Assembly: GCA_030144725.1 (NCBI GenBank)
Contig: JASKMD010000026.1
Location: 1,623,981-1,687,980 of the forward strand
Length of the DNA: 64,000 bases
From: Haematococcus lacustris
Taxonomy: Eukaryota; Chlorophyta; Chlorophyceae; Chlamydomonadales; Haematococcaceae
Reading direction: 5' to 3'
A program made the position numbers and the translations under genes. The notes below the pieces were generated by a model. It did no database searches. It was not told where the DNA came from and saw only the letters and a program-made list of their open reading frames with translations. Shown piece after piece: positions 55,121-64,000 of this stretch; positions within the stretch are counted from its first letter, which is position 1, and each line of letters begins with the position of its first letter.

Positions 55121-55400
55121 GCTGTGCAGATGTCGGTTTAATGAGCCCGGAATCTGTGCAGATGCATGTCGATGCCTTTAGGAAAAGCGACATCTGTGCA
55201 GATGCCGGTTATTGAATCTGTGCAGATGCATAAAAGGGCGACATCTGTGCAGATGTCGGTATCTAAAGCTGTGCAGATGAATAAAAGGGCGACATCTGTG
55301 CAGATGCCGTTTTTATTTAAGGGCGACATCTGTGCAGATGCCGACAATGTCGACATTTGCACAGATGCATACCTCGACATCTGCACAGATGCCAAGTAGT
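55121..55400. repeat. CATCTGTGCAGATG cluster 1
   Basis: About ten copies of an imperfect palindrome, CATCTGTGCAGATG and shortened forms such as TCTGTGCAGATG, spaced 25-45 bases apart. Several are preceded by AAAAGGGCGA. Confidence 0.9.
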
Positions 55401-55961
55401 GCAGCTCTGCACATGAAGAAAAGGCTTGCATAAGGGTTACGCAAAGGCACCGCGAAGGAAGCAAAGTCACCGCGAAGGAATCAAGACTCTTCCATTATTC
55501 AACAATCTGTGTGATATTTGCATGAAGTTTTCGCAAAGGGGGCGCGACGGAAGCCAAGGAACCGCGAAGGAGCTTAGATTGCCCCATATAGCAGCAATGA
55601 GCAGCCAGGAGCTGCCAACAAAAGTCGCCAAAAGGCTAGCTACGAGCCAGCCAGCCGCTTAGGCGACCAGATGCCATCAGGTTAAGCGATAGGTTCAAGA
55701 GATAGCGACAGAAAACGGAAGGAGGTGCAGCGATGCAGCGACACAGCGATGCAAAGATGCGGCAAATGCATGAGGTGCAACTAGGACACGTAGCCCGAAG
55801 CCTGTGAGGCGGAGCCGAAGAGGAGTGGAGGAGCCCGGAGGCGGTCAGGAGCCATGCATGAGACGAAGCTGGGTGCACTTGGCGCAGCTAGGAACAGGTA
55901 GGAGCACCCTCCCCTTCCATTCCCCCCTACCTTCCCCACACAAATCCCGCCCTAGCAAATG
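55401..55961. other. Spacer with small GCAAAGGCACCGCGAAGG repeats
   Basis: AAAG(G/T)CACCGCGAAGGA words recur at 55443-55480 and 55535-55572. No supported gene. Confidence 0.5.
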
Positions 55962-56033
55962 GTGAGTATGTACTCTAGCAGTCATGTGGCTCCAAGTACC
56001 TTGCCTGACTATTTGCCAACAACTAAATTGCAG
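55962..56033 (+). other. Intron-like module (GTGAGTATG...TTGCAG|GTTCAATGG)
   Basis: A 72-base segment with good donor and acceptor, followed by GTTCAATGG, closely like the modules at 48480-49676 and 56841-56912. Confidence 0.5.
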
Positions 56034-56069
56034 GTTCAATGGTCCCAACCTCCCCTTCCCTACACCTAG

Positions 56070-56672
56070 CCCAGCCCAGCCCAGCCCAGCCCAGCCCAGC
56101 CCAGCCCAGCCCAGCCCAGCCCAGCCCAGCCCAGCCCAGCCCAGCCCAGCCCAGCCCAGCCCAGCCCAGCCCAGCCCAGCCCAGCCCAGCCCAGCCCAGC
56201 CCAGCCCAGCCCAGCCCAGCCCAGCCCAGCCCAGCCCAGCCCAGCCCAGCCCAGCCCAGCCCAGCCCAGCCCAGCCCAGCCCAGCCCAGCCCAGCCCAGC
56301 CCAGCCCAGCCCAGCCCAGCCCAGCCCAGCCCAGCCCAGCCCAGCCCAGCCCAGCCCAGCCCAGCCCAGCCCAGCCCAGCCCAGCCCAGCCCAGCCCAGC
56401 CCAGCCCAGCCCAGCCCAGCCCAGCCCAGCCCAGCCCAGCCCAGCCCAGCCCAGCCCAGCCCAGCCCAGCCCAGCCCAGCCCAGCCCAGCCCAGCCCAGC
56501 CCAGCCCAGCCCAGCCCAGCCCAGCCCAGCCCAGCCCAGCCCAGCCCAGCCCAGCCCAGCCCAGCCCAGCCCAGCCCAGCCCAGCCCAGCCCAGCCCAGC
56601 CCAGCCCAGCCCAGCCCAGCCCAGCCCAGCCCAGCCCAGCCCAGCCCAGCCCAGCCCAGCCCAGCCCAGCCC
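56070..56672. repeat. (CCCAG)n pentanucleotide array, about 120 copies
   Basis: An apparently perfect run of CCCAG over about 600 bases, lying in the block between two intron-like modules. Confidence 0.98.
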
Positions 56673-57440
56673 TCTCCGTCACCTCCCCTCCCCACCCCTA
56701 CCTTGCATCATCTCACATCCCTCATCCCACATCACAATCATCTGCCATGTGGTAAGTCGCAATTCGAGAACGAGGAGGATGAGAAGGAGGAGGACTTCTT
56801 GCCAATCCCTTCTTCTTCCACACACTCCACCCAACAAATTGTGAGTGGCGAGCCCTTGCAACTGTGTGGTCCCAACTCTGACCGCATGTCATGCCCTTGT
56901 TGGTGTTTGCAGGTTCTAATGGCCACACCCATCCCCCTTTCCCCTACCACCCCACCCCCACCCCCACCCCCACCCCCACGCCCACCCCCATCCCTTGTTT
57001 GCTGCAGGTCTCACGGTCTGTCCTCCCCCCTTCCCCCTTCCTCCTTCCCCCTTCCCCCTTCCCCCTTCCCCCCTCTCTACCCTGTCCCACCACCTCCAAG
57101 TCTGCCACCCCACCTACCTCCCCCCTTTCCCACCCCCCGCCCCACGACACACGCTGCAGCCCTCTCCCTACCCTACCCTTGGCGTAGCAGCCCCCTCCCT
57201 ACCCTACCCTTGGCGTAGCAATCTGGAGCGGGCGACACAGAGCGGGCAGCTTGGAGTGGGATCCCGTAGTAGCAGCCCACCCAGCCCACCCTGGCCATGC
57301 CATGGACACACACCGCAATGACCCTACCCATCCCTCTCCAAAGGGGACGATAGCTGGATGGTGGAGCACTTGCATGGTTGTCAGCCCGTGCTTGTTGCGC
57401 GACACGGCATAGGTGTGGCAGGTGGGAGTCAATGGTAGTG
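56673..57440 (+). other. Pyrimidine-rich block with an intron-like module
   Basis: C/T-rich sequence. An intron-like segment at 56841-56912 (GTGAGTGG...TTTGCAG followed by GTTCTAATGG) and an acceptor-like GCTGCAGGTCTCACGG at about 57001 echo the right arm of the large inverted repeat. CCCTCCCTACCCTACCCTTGGCGTAGCA is partly duplicated near 57163 and 57190. Confidence 0.5.
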
Positions 57441-57598
57441 TGGTGGGTGAAGGATAGCGGGAGCACGTAAGTGGAGGCTATGAAGTTGCATCCCGTGTTA
57501 TACATCAATAAGGAGAGGTGTAGCATCAACCTTGTTGTAGCGTCCATCCTCGTCATCTTGCCGCCTTGTTGTGATGTTGTTGTGTTGTCCTTGGTGTG

Positions 57599-57682
57599 GG
57601 GTGATGGTGATGGTGATGGTGATGGTGATGGTGATGGTGATGGTGATGGTGATGGTGATGGTGATGATGGTGATGGTGATGG
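57599..57682. repeat. (GGTGAT)n hexanucleotide array
   Basis: About 14 copies of GGTGAT with one short interruption. Confidence 0.95.
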
Positions 57683-57759
57683 TGTGTGGTGTCACCTTCT
57701 TGTTGTGTTGTGTCGTTGCTACCTTGTCACATCGTAGGGAGTGATGGTGCATCGAGACA

Positions 57760-58085
57760 TGTGCTTGCGAGTCCCGTAGTGAGGTGTTGCGGGATGTTTG
57801 GGTGTCCATACATGTGTATTGCGAGGATGTTGCGGGGTGTTTGGTCGTCAATACATGTGTTTTGCGGGGGTGTAGCGAGGTGTTGCGGGGTGTTTGGGTG
57901 TCAATACATGTGTTTTGCGGGGGTGTAGCGAGGTGTTGCGGGGTGTTTTGGGTGTCAATACATGTGTTTTGCGGGGGTGTAGCGAGGTGTTGCGGGGTGT
58001 TTTCGGTGTCAATACATGTGTTTTGCGGGGATGTAGCGAGGTCTTGCTGGATGTTTGGGTGTCAATGCATGTGCTTTGCGGATGT
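57760..58085. repeat. Tandem repeat of about 53 bp
   Basis: Five to six copies containing GTCAATACATGTGTTTTGCG and GTAGCGAGGTGTTGCGGGGTG. The outer copies are more diverged. Confidence 0.9.
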
Positions 58086-58099
58086 AACAGTCGATGAAA

Positions 58100-58405
58100 T
58101 AGTCGACATCTGCACAGCCAAGCCGCGAATGTAATAGTCGACATCTGTGCAGATGCTACACACAACATCTGCACAGCCAAGCATCAAATGTAATAGTCGA
58201 CATCTGTGCAGCCAAGCATTGAATGTTATAGTCGACATCTGTGCAGATGTCGTCGTCAGCAGCTGCACAGATGTTGGTCGCGGTATACGACATCTGTGCA
58301 GATGTCGACATCCCGCAGCTGCACAAATGTCGACATCGCCTGCATCTGCACAGATGTCAATTAGCAGCAACTGTGCAGATTAAGGACAACCGACATCTGC
58401 ACAGA
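58100..58405. repeat. CATCTGTGCAGATG cluster 2
   Basis: About twelve copies of CATCTGTGCAGATG, its reverse complement, and shortened forms with GCCAAGC in place of one arm. Same core as cluster 1, about 3 kb away, with different spacers (GTAATAGTCGA). Confidence 0.9.
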
Positions 58406-58605
58406 TTGCGTGGTTGACAAGTTTGAGGCCAAATAACGTCGCAGCGGTTGCGCGGATTAGCGTAAGACTTGTACCGTTCGAACGACCTCTTTCCCTTCTA
58501 TCGATTGAGCTATGGTCGGTCCAATCGCGACCGGTCCTTGTTTATCGTGAGTGGCTCTTGCGGCTTTGTTGGTGGCCAGCTTACGCCTGCTGCCATCCCG
58601 CCCCG

Positions 58606-58685
58606 TCGTGCGGTGAAGTGGCTCAGTTGGTTAAGGGTGATTCCTACAACTGAGAGGTCGTGGGTTCGACTCCACTACGACGAAA
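58606..58685 (+). ncRNA. tRNA-like Pol III unit with intact A and B boxes
   Basis: TGGCTCAGTTGG (A box) and GGTTCGACTCC (B box) match the consensus exactly, about 45 bases apart. The ends CGTCGTG and TACGACG could pair as an acceptor stem. The anticodon stem is poor, so the anticodon is not assigned. A T-rich run follows at about 58768-58780. A tRNA-derived SINE is the likeliest reading; a divergent tRNA is possible. Confidence 0.6.
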
Positions 58686-58750
58686 AAGTAACTCTGGTGG
58701 GATAGTGTCGGCGCCCCATGCCGGAGTCCTCCCTTAATGCACGCTGGTGT

Positions 58751-58964
58751 TAAACCGGAGTAGTCTTTCTTTCTTTCGCCTGCTGCCTCATACCACTGCT
58801 GCTCTGTTGTGAATCAAGCCCCGGTGCAGATCTCATCCTGCACCGGTGATAGGTCCAGCTGTCCAGCTTCTGAGTGACTCCGAGTGACAGTTGGTATTTA
58901 GCGTGGTGACAGGCATTCGTAGGCACCCTCGTCTGGTGTCTCGTCTGTCCCACGCTCTTCTACA
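58751..58964 (+). repeat. Candidate 5' LTR of the Copia element
   Basis: TGTTAAACC...CTTCTACA has TG...CA ends and is directly followed by a primer-site-like sequence. The 3' LTR is outside the window, so limits are not proven. The last 42 bases are repeated at 59013-59054, which leaves the right end ambiguous. Confidence 0.45.
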
Positions 58965-59054
58965 GGTATGAGAGCCTGCCTCTGTGCTATGATCTAGGCT
59001 CTCGCTGTAATAACCCTCGTCTGGTGTCTCGTCTGTCCCACGCTCTTCTACAGG
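58925..59054 (+). repeat. 42-bp direct repeat in the Copia leader
   Basis: Identical 42-bp copies at 58925-58966 and 59013-59054, beginning ACCCTCGTCTGGTGTCTCG, separated by 46 bases. Confidence 0.9.
58965..58976 (+). other. Primer binding site candidate (initiator-Met type)
   Basis: GGTATGAGAGCC is close to the TGGTATCAGAGC used by many Copia elements, with one internal mismatch and the leading T missing. Confidence 0.5.
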
Positions 59055-59150
59055 GTTATGGGCCCACAGCACAACTGCTGTGCGTGGATCTAAAGACACC
59101 ACGACGTGCAACACGTAAGTTGCTCTAGGGTCAATCGCTGCCGCACTACT

Positions 59151-60917
59151 ATGTCGGCCAGCGCTAGCGCCAGCGTCAGTAGCGGTGCTCCTATTCCAGT
59201 CCTAGACAAGGACAACTATGCCATCTGGGCTATCAGGCTGCGGGGAATGATGGAAGAGGCTGGGGTTTACTATGTGGTAGAGAATGGTCTCGCCACTGCA
59301 CCTCCAGCCCTTGCCAATGATGCTACCCCAGCGCAACATGCCGCCCATGCCTCTCAGCGCGCCAGAGTCGCAGCTGACAACGCTGCAAATCTCAAAGCAC
59401 GCGGCATTATCCTGCGCTTTGTCAGCGATCATCATGCCCGTGCAGTCGCCGCAGTTCCAACAGCGCAAGAAGCCTGGGATCAGCTAGCAGCCGAATTTGT
59501 GCAAGTCTCCATCGCACGACAGTCACAGCTGCAGATGCAGCTGTCGCAGCTACGCATGCAAGCAGATGAAACTGTGGCAGGCTTCTTTGCCAGAACCATG
59601 CTGTTGCGTGATGAGCTCAACTCAGCTGGTTGCCCTCCCTCTGATCACTCTCTTCTGCTGGCCGTCCTCAATGCCATGCCCCCTGAGTTCAAGATTGCCG
59701 TTCAGCTGCTCAAGTACCAGTTGACTGTTGGAAACGCTGACCTTGATGTGGTGAAGAAGGTCCTTCTACAGTCTGAAGCTGATCACCAGCAGGACCAATC
59801 CTCTCAGCCTACTCCCAGTCTCTGGAGCTCGTCATTCACCTACTCCAGGGGTAGGGGTCAGCTGCCCAGCTTCAGAGGCAGGGGCAGCTCTCCTGTCAGG
59901 GGGGCACTCAGGGGGGGCTACACAGCTGGTCGGGGGGGGGCTATCCCTACTGCCTCTAGGTCAACCTCCTCTCAGCAGCAAAGCAGGTCCTCTCGGCCTG
60001 TCTGCCAGTACTGCAACTACCCTGGCCACGTTCTGTCTGAGTGCCGCAGATATGCACGTGACCATGGGAGCTTCGCCAGACCAGCCAGCCCCAGTCTGGC
60101 TCAAGCTCAGCTGAGCCCCAACCAGCCTCGAAGCAACAGCCCCAGCAGGGGCAGGGGGGAGGGTTCAGGCAGCAGGAACGCAGACTCAGCAGGCAGCAGC
60201 ATGCAGCAGCAGCCAGATGTTGAGCAGACTAATGTCCTGTTCATGGCCCGGACAAACCGTTTCCCTATGTTGTCGCGCACTGAACCAGTTGCCACTCCTC
60301 TCCCAGGGCACCTCGTCCCTGACAACATGACTGATGAGGAGTTCCTGGACTTCTATGCCAGACTGCCGCGCTGGGTCATTGACTCAGGTGCAAACAAGCA
60401 CATCATGCCTTGGCGCTCCTGTCTCTCTGACTACCACACCTTCGACCCTCCAATTCAGCTGCAGCTGGGTGGCACAGGGACCTCCATCGATGTCCTGGGT
60501 GAGGGCACCACCTACCTCACCAACTCTGAGGGTGAGCAGTGGGCAGTCTCAGGTGTTCTCCATGCGCCAGCAGCTGCCTATTGCTATCTCTCTGTGTCTG
60601 AGCTCACTCGTGCTGGTGTGAGCCTTCGCTTCCACGGTGACCTCTGTGACCTGATTGGCCGGGGTAACCCGCCTGAGTGGCAGATGACGATCAGAAAGAC
60701 CACTCCTGGGGTATATCTCTGGCACATCCGAGCTGTGGCAGAAGGCCGCCGTGTCATGGGTCATGGCGACCAGGAGGATGACTCTCACCTGTACGATCCT
60801 GACAACATCTACAACCCTGCTCCCCATGCGCTCCACATGCAGCCCAACGAGCTTGATCCTCAGGTGTGGCATCAGCGCTGTGGACATGCCTCTTTCTCTG
60901 TCCTTACTCGCATGTAG
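59151..60917 (+). CDS. Copia Gag-protease part of the polyprotein, ending at an in-frame TAG
   Basis: Starts at ATG 59151 (MSASASAS). Gag core with LDKDNYAIWAIRLRGMM near the start and PTAQEAWDQL later. RGRG-rich linker, one zinc knuckle CQYCNYPGHVLSEC, then the protease WVIDSGANKHIMPW. The pre-integrase region follows (WHQRCGHASFSVLTRM) and the TAG comes immediately after that Met, inside the domain and not at its boundary. Confidence 0.92.
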   Translation: MSASASASVSSGAPIPVLDKDNYAIWAIRLRGMMEEAGVYYVVENGLATAPPALANDATPAQHAAHASQRARVAADNAANLKARGIILRFVSDHHARAVAAVPTAQEAWDQLAAEFVQVSIARQSQLQMQLSQLRMQADETVAGFFARTMLLRDELNSAGCPPSDHSLLLAVLNAMPPEFKIAVQLLKYQLTVGNADLDVVKKVLLQSEADHQQDQSSQPTPSLWSSSFTYSRGRGQLPSFRGRGSSPVRGALRGGYTAGRGGAIPTASRSTSSQQQSRSSRPVCQYCNYPGHVLSECRRYARDHGSFARPASPSLAQAQLSPNQPRSNSPSRGRGEGSGSRNADSAGSSMQQQPDVEQTNVLFMARTNRFPMLSRTEPVATPLPGHLVPDNMTDEEFLDFYARLPRWVIDSGANKHIMPWRSCLSDYHTFDPPIQLQLGGTGTSIDVLGEGTTYLTNSEGEQWAVSGVLHAPAAAYCYLSVSELTRAGVSLRFHGDLCDLIGRGNPPEWQMTIRKTTPGVYLWHIRAVAEGRRVMGHGDQEDDSHLYDPDNIYNPAPHALHMQPNELDPQVWHQRCGHASFSVLTRM

Positions 60918-63900
60918 CGGGAAGGGATGGTAAATGGGGTTCCAGTCAAACAGGCAGCATTCGTTGAGGCAGCCAGCAGCGCTGCCATATGTCCTGGCTG
61001 TGCCATGGGTAAACAGCACCGCCGTGTTCGCTTTGATCTCTCCACCAATGCTCCGCCTGTTACAACAGCCCTGGGTCTCGTTCACATGGATGTCTGTGGC
61101 CCTATGCCTCATGCTGGCAGAGACGGCAGCCGTTACATTGCCACATTCCTGGATGAGCACACTGGTCTCTCTGTCATTCAGCTGCTCACCAGCAAGGACC
61201 AAGTGCCTACAGCCGTCCAACGTGTCATCACTGAACTCGAAACTCAGTCAGGACAGCGCTGCAAAGCTCTCAGGTCAGATAATGGCTCAGAGTACAGCAA
61301 CAAGACCATGACTGCCTGGTGCAGCAGCAAAGGCATCCAGCAGCAGTTCTCTGCCCCTTACTGCCCTGAGCAAAACGGCAAGGCTGAGCGTCTGAACAGA
61401 ACCATCATGCAGGCTACACGCAGCATGCTGCTAACAGCTCAGTTGCCTCCTGGTTTCTGGGTTGATGCTGCCCTCAAGGCCAACTATGTCAGAAACCTGC
61501 TGCCCATCACAGGGCAGCCCATGACGCCCTGGGAGGCCTTCTACCATCGCAAGCCTAACCTCTCTGCCCTGCGTGTCTTTGGAGCCACTGCGTGGGTGTA
61601 TGTCACACAACCCAATCGCAACAAGCTGCAGCCTAAAGCTGTCAAGGGGATCTTTGTGGGCTACGCTGTGGGCAGCAAGGCTTACAAGCTGTGGGTGAAT
61701 GGCAGGCTGGTTATCAGCAAGGACGTGCAGATTGATGAGACTGCTGTTCTTAGCCACCATCGCAGCATGCAGCTGCCTGTGCAGTCACCTGTGCCAAACG
61801 AACCTGTCTCAGCGCCTGCAGCACCTGCAACACCTGCTCCTGCTGCTCCGTCTCACATCTCTCAGCTGCCTCCAGCTGCAGCGCCACCACCTGCTCCAGC
61901 TGCAGCGCCACCACCTGCCCCACCACCACCCTTGCAACTGACTCCTCAACCGTCTGCATCCCCGCAGCAGCAGCTGCCTCGACCTCAGCAGCAGATGCCT
62001 CAGCCTCAGCAGCATTCGCCTCAGCTGCATTCGCCTCAGCAGCAGTCGCTTCAGCCGTTGGGCCAAAGCAGTCCCTCCCCCAGCAGGCACAGCGCAAGAG
62101 CTGCTGGGGGGGAGGCAAGCAGCAGCACCAGCTCTTCCGCTGCCATAGGCAGTGGGAGTGAAGCAGCGAACACTGGGGGAGGCGACAGCAGCATACCTGC
62201 AGTGTCACCAAGGGGATGGCCTAGGTACAGTGGGAGCCCCAACCGAGGCTCAGTGGGAGCTTTTCCTGGCATTGGCAGATTCAGATTCCCAGGCCTACGA
62301 CCGATACCCCTAGCAGCTGCAGGACCAGCTCTCTCACCTCCTACGCATGCCAATCCAGCCCCTGCCTTGGTAGCACCTGAGGCCCCTTTGCCTGCTGCCT
62401 CAAGGATGCCTGATGCACCCCGTCGCAATCCAGCTCGGTCAAGGCAGCCGCCAGAAAGGTTCAGGCAGCCTGAGCTGGGTTCCATGACTGTCAGTGACAT
62501 GCCATCTAGTGACACACCCACTGTTCTTGAGGCCCTGTCAGGACCACAGGCAGACTACTGGCGTGAGGCTATGCACACTGAGCTTGCTTCTTTGCATGCT
62601 AACGGCACATGGACTCTGGTTGAAAGGCCACCTGGTGCACGAGTGCTGCCCACTAAGTGGGTGCTGAAGATTAAGCGTGATGCCACAGGTGCCATTGAGA
62701 AGTTCAAGGCCCGACTGGTGGCAAAGGGCTTTATGCAAGTGTCAGGTGTGGATGTGGGTGATGTGTATGCACCTGTGAGCAAGCACACCACCCTGCGAGC
62801 TCTGCTGGCACTGGCAGCTGCACGGGACATGGAGGTACATCAGATTGATGTTGAGGCTGCCTTTTTGAATGGCACGCTGCAGCCTGACGAAATCATTCAC
62901 ATTCAGCAGCCTGAGGGGTTTGAAGAGGGCAGCCGTAACACTGTGTGCAGGCTGCAAAAGGCACTGTATGGTCTCAGGCAGGCACCTCGTGCATGGCATG
63001 CAAAGCTCAAGCAAGAGCTAGAGGGCATGGGTTTCCTTGCATCAGAGTCTGATCCTGCCCTGTTCATGCTGCCACGCCCCTCTGGCACTGTGTACTTGCT
63101 TGTGTATGTAGACGACTGTCTTCTATGCACAGAGAAAGGTGACTTTGACAGCCTGAACTTCGTGAAGCAACGGCTGTCCTCGGTGTTTGGCATCAAGGAC
63201 CTGGGTCAGACCAGGTGGTTTCTGGGTATGCAGATAAGCAGAGACAGGGCGCAGGGCACACTGCAGCTTGACCAGCAGCAGTACATCAAGGAGCTTCTGA
63301 GCACCAACAGCATGACAGAAGCACACAGCAAGGCAGTGCCCATGGCACCAGGCACCAAGCTAGTTAAGGAAGGTGATGCCTTGGACACTGCGCACCACAG
63401 CTACAGTGCCCTAGTAGGTAGTCTGCTCTATCTGTCATGCTGCACAAGGCCTGATATTGCCTACGCAGTGGGAGCACTGGCACGGCATATGGCTGCACCC
63501 ACACAGCAGCACTGGTCAGCAGCCAAGGCAGTGCTCAGCTATCTCAAGGGCACAGCCAGCCAGGGTTTGGTCTTTGGGGGCAATGACAGCCTGCAAGGGT
63601 ACTGTGATGCTGACTATGCAGGAGATAAAGACACTGCACGCAGCACCACTGGGTATGTGTTCACACTGCACGGCGCAGCCATCTCCTGGTCAAGCAGGCT
63701 GCAGCCCACCGTTGCCATGTCCACTGCAGAGGCAGAGTACATGGCTGCATCAGGAGCAGTAAAAGAAGCAGTCTGGCTTAGGAAGCTCATGCAGGACTTG
63801 GGCCTGCCTGGCACACGTGTGAACATCATGTGTGACAACCAGGCTGCCCTGCAACTGCTGAACAATCCCATGGCCTCAGCACGCTCCAAGCACATCAGTG

Positions 63901-64000
63901 TCCACCACCACTTTGCCAGGGAGCGGGCAGTTCGGGGGGAGGTGATGTTTACCTACTGGAGCACATCAGAGATGGTAGCAGATGTCATGACTAAGCCTTT
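60918..64000 (+). CDS. Copia integrase, reverse transcriptase and RNase H (same frame after the TAG, partial)
   Basis: Continues the preceding frame without any other stop to the window edge. The integrase finger completes with CPGCAMGK. The core has HMDVCGPM, LRSDNGSEYSN and YCPEQNGKAERLNRTI. A Pro/Gln-rich linker follows, then reverse transcriptase (KWVLKIKRDATG, KARLVAKGF, DVEAAFLNG, LYGLRQAPRAW, LVYVDDCLLC) and RNase H (GYCDADYAGDKDTARSTTGY, STAEAEYMAASGA). It reaches ADVMTKPF, the usual near-end motif, so little coding sequence is missing. Confidence 0.94.

Larger units (their letters stand above)
58751..64000 (+). mobile_element. Ty1/Copia retrotransposon, 3' end outside the window
   Basis: Candidate LTR, primer site, then Gag, protease, integrase, reverse transcriptase and RNase H in that order. 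Integrase before reverse transcriptase defines the Copia group. The frame is open from 59151 to the edge except for one TAG at 60915-60917. Confidence 0.93.

Noticed and set aside
56023..56844. Frames through the CCCAG array (SPAQP and GLGWA repeats)
   Set aside because: A pentanucleotide array lacking stops in any frame gives repeat peptides on both strands. No independent coding evidence.

Overview
The window looks like nuclear DNA of a GC-rich green alga (Chlorophyta, probably a core chlorophyte). The evidence is intron-rich genes with short GTGAG/GTGCG...TGCAG introns, a fused FO synthase of the algal type, a TGTAA polyadenylation-like signal, heavy CAG/GGGGGC microsatellite content, and chromovirus and Copia retrotransposons. 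No bacterial operons or ribosome binding sites are visible. The genus cannot be fixed from sequence alone. All splice joins below were assembled by hand from splice signals and reading-frame continuity.

Genes, 1-31.3 kb. (i) Minus strand, 1-4819: the first half of an FO synthase (radical SAM, deazaflavin chromophore synthesis); its CofH half lies off the left edge. (ii) Plus strand, 5285-10180, divergent from it: a 1170-residue protein with a Sec16-like segment near the N-terminus and a p115/Uso1-like coiled-coil end. (iii) 10966-12438: an unidentified reading frame broken by three in-frame stops. (iv) Plus strand, 13046-24559: a 23-exon gene for an 1882-residue protein that joins about a thousand residues of WD40 repeats to a six-helix TRP-like cation channel. 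This is the most striking protein in the window. (v) Plus strand, 26189-31262: a complete 12-exon amidophosphoribosyltransferase (first step of purine synthesis, 532 residues).

Mobile elements, 32-43.5 kb. A very young Ty3/gypsy chromovirus lies at 32374-38659, with 300-bp LTRs differing at one base, a GGCAG target duplication, and Gag and Pol in the same frame separated by one UAG. A 3.5-kb non-autonomous LTR element lies at 40029-43546, with a TCATG target duplication and only a decayed RNase H/integrase fragment.

Repeat country, 43.8-58.4 kb. Four clusters of the 10-bp palindrome CCAGTACTGG occur with different spacers. Two of them sit in the arms of a large imperfect inverted repeat (about 44.3-51.9 kb). 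Other contents are a 12-bp minisatellite, about 120 copies of CCCAG, two clusters of CATCTGTGCAGATG, a 53-bp tandem repeat, and a set of look-alike intron modules (GTGAGTGG...TGCAGGTCTGATGG).

Right edge, 58.6-64 kb. A tRNA-like Pol III unit is followed by a Copia element that runs off the window and has one in-frame UAG in an otherwise open Gag-Pol frame.
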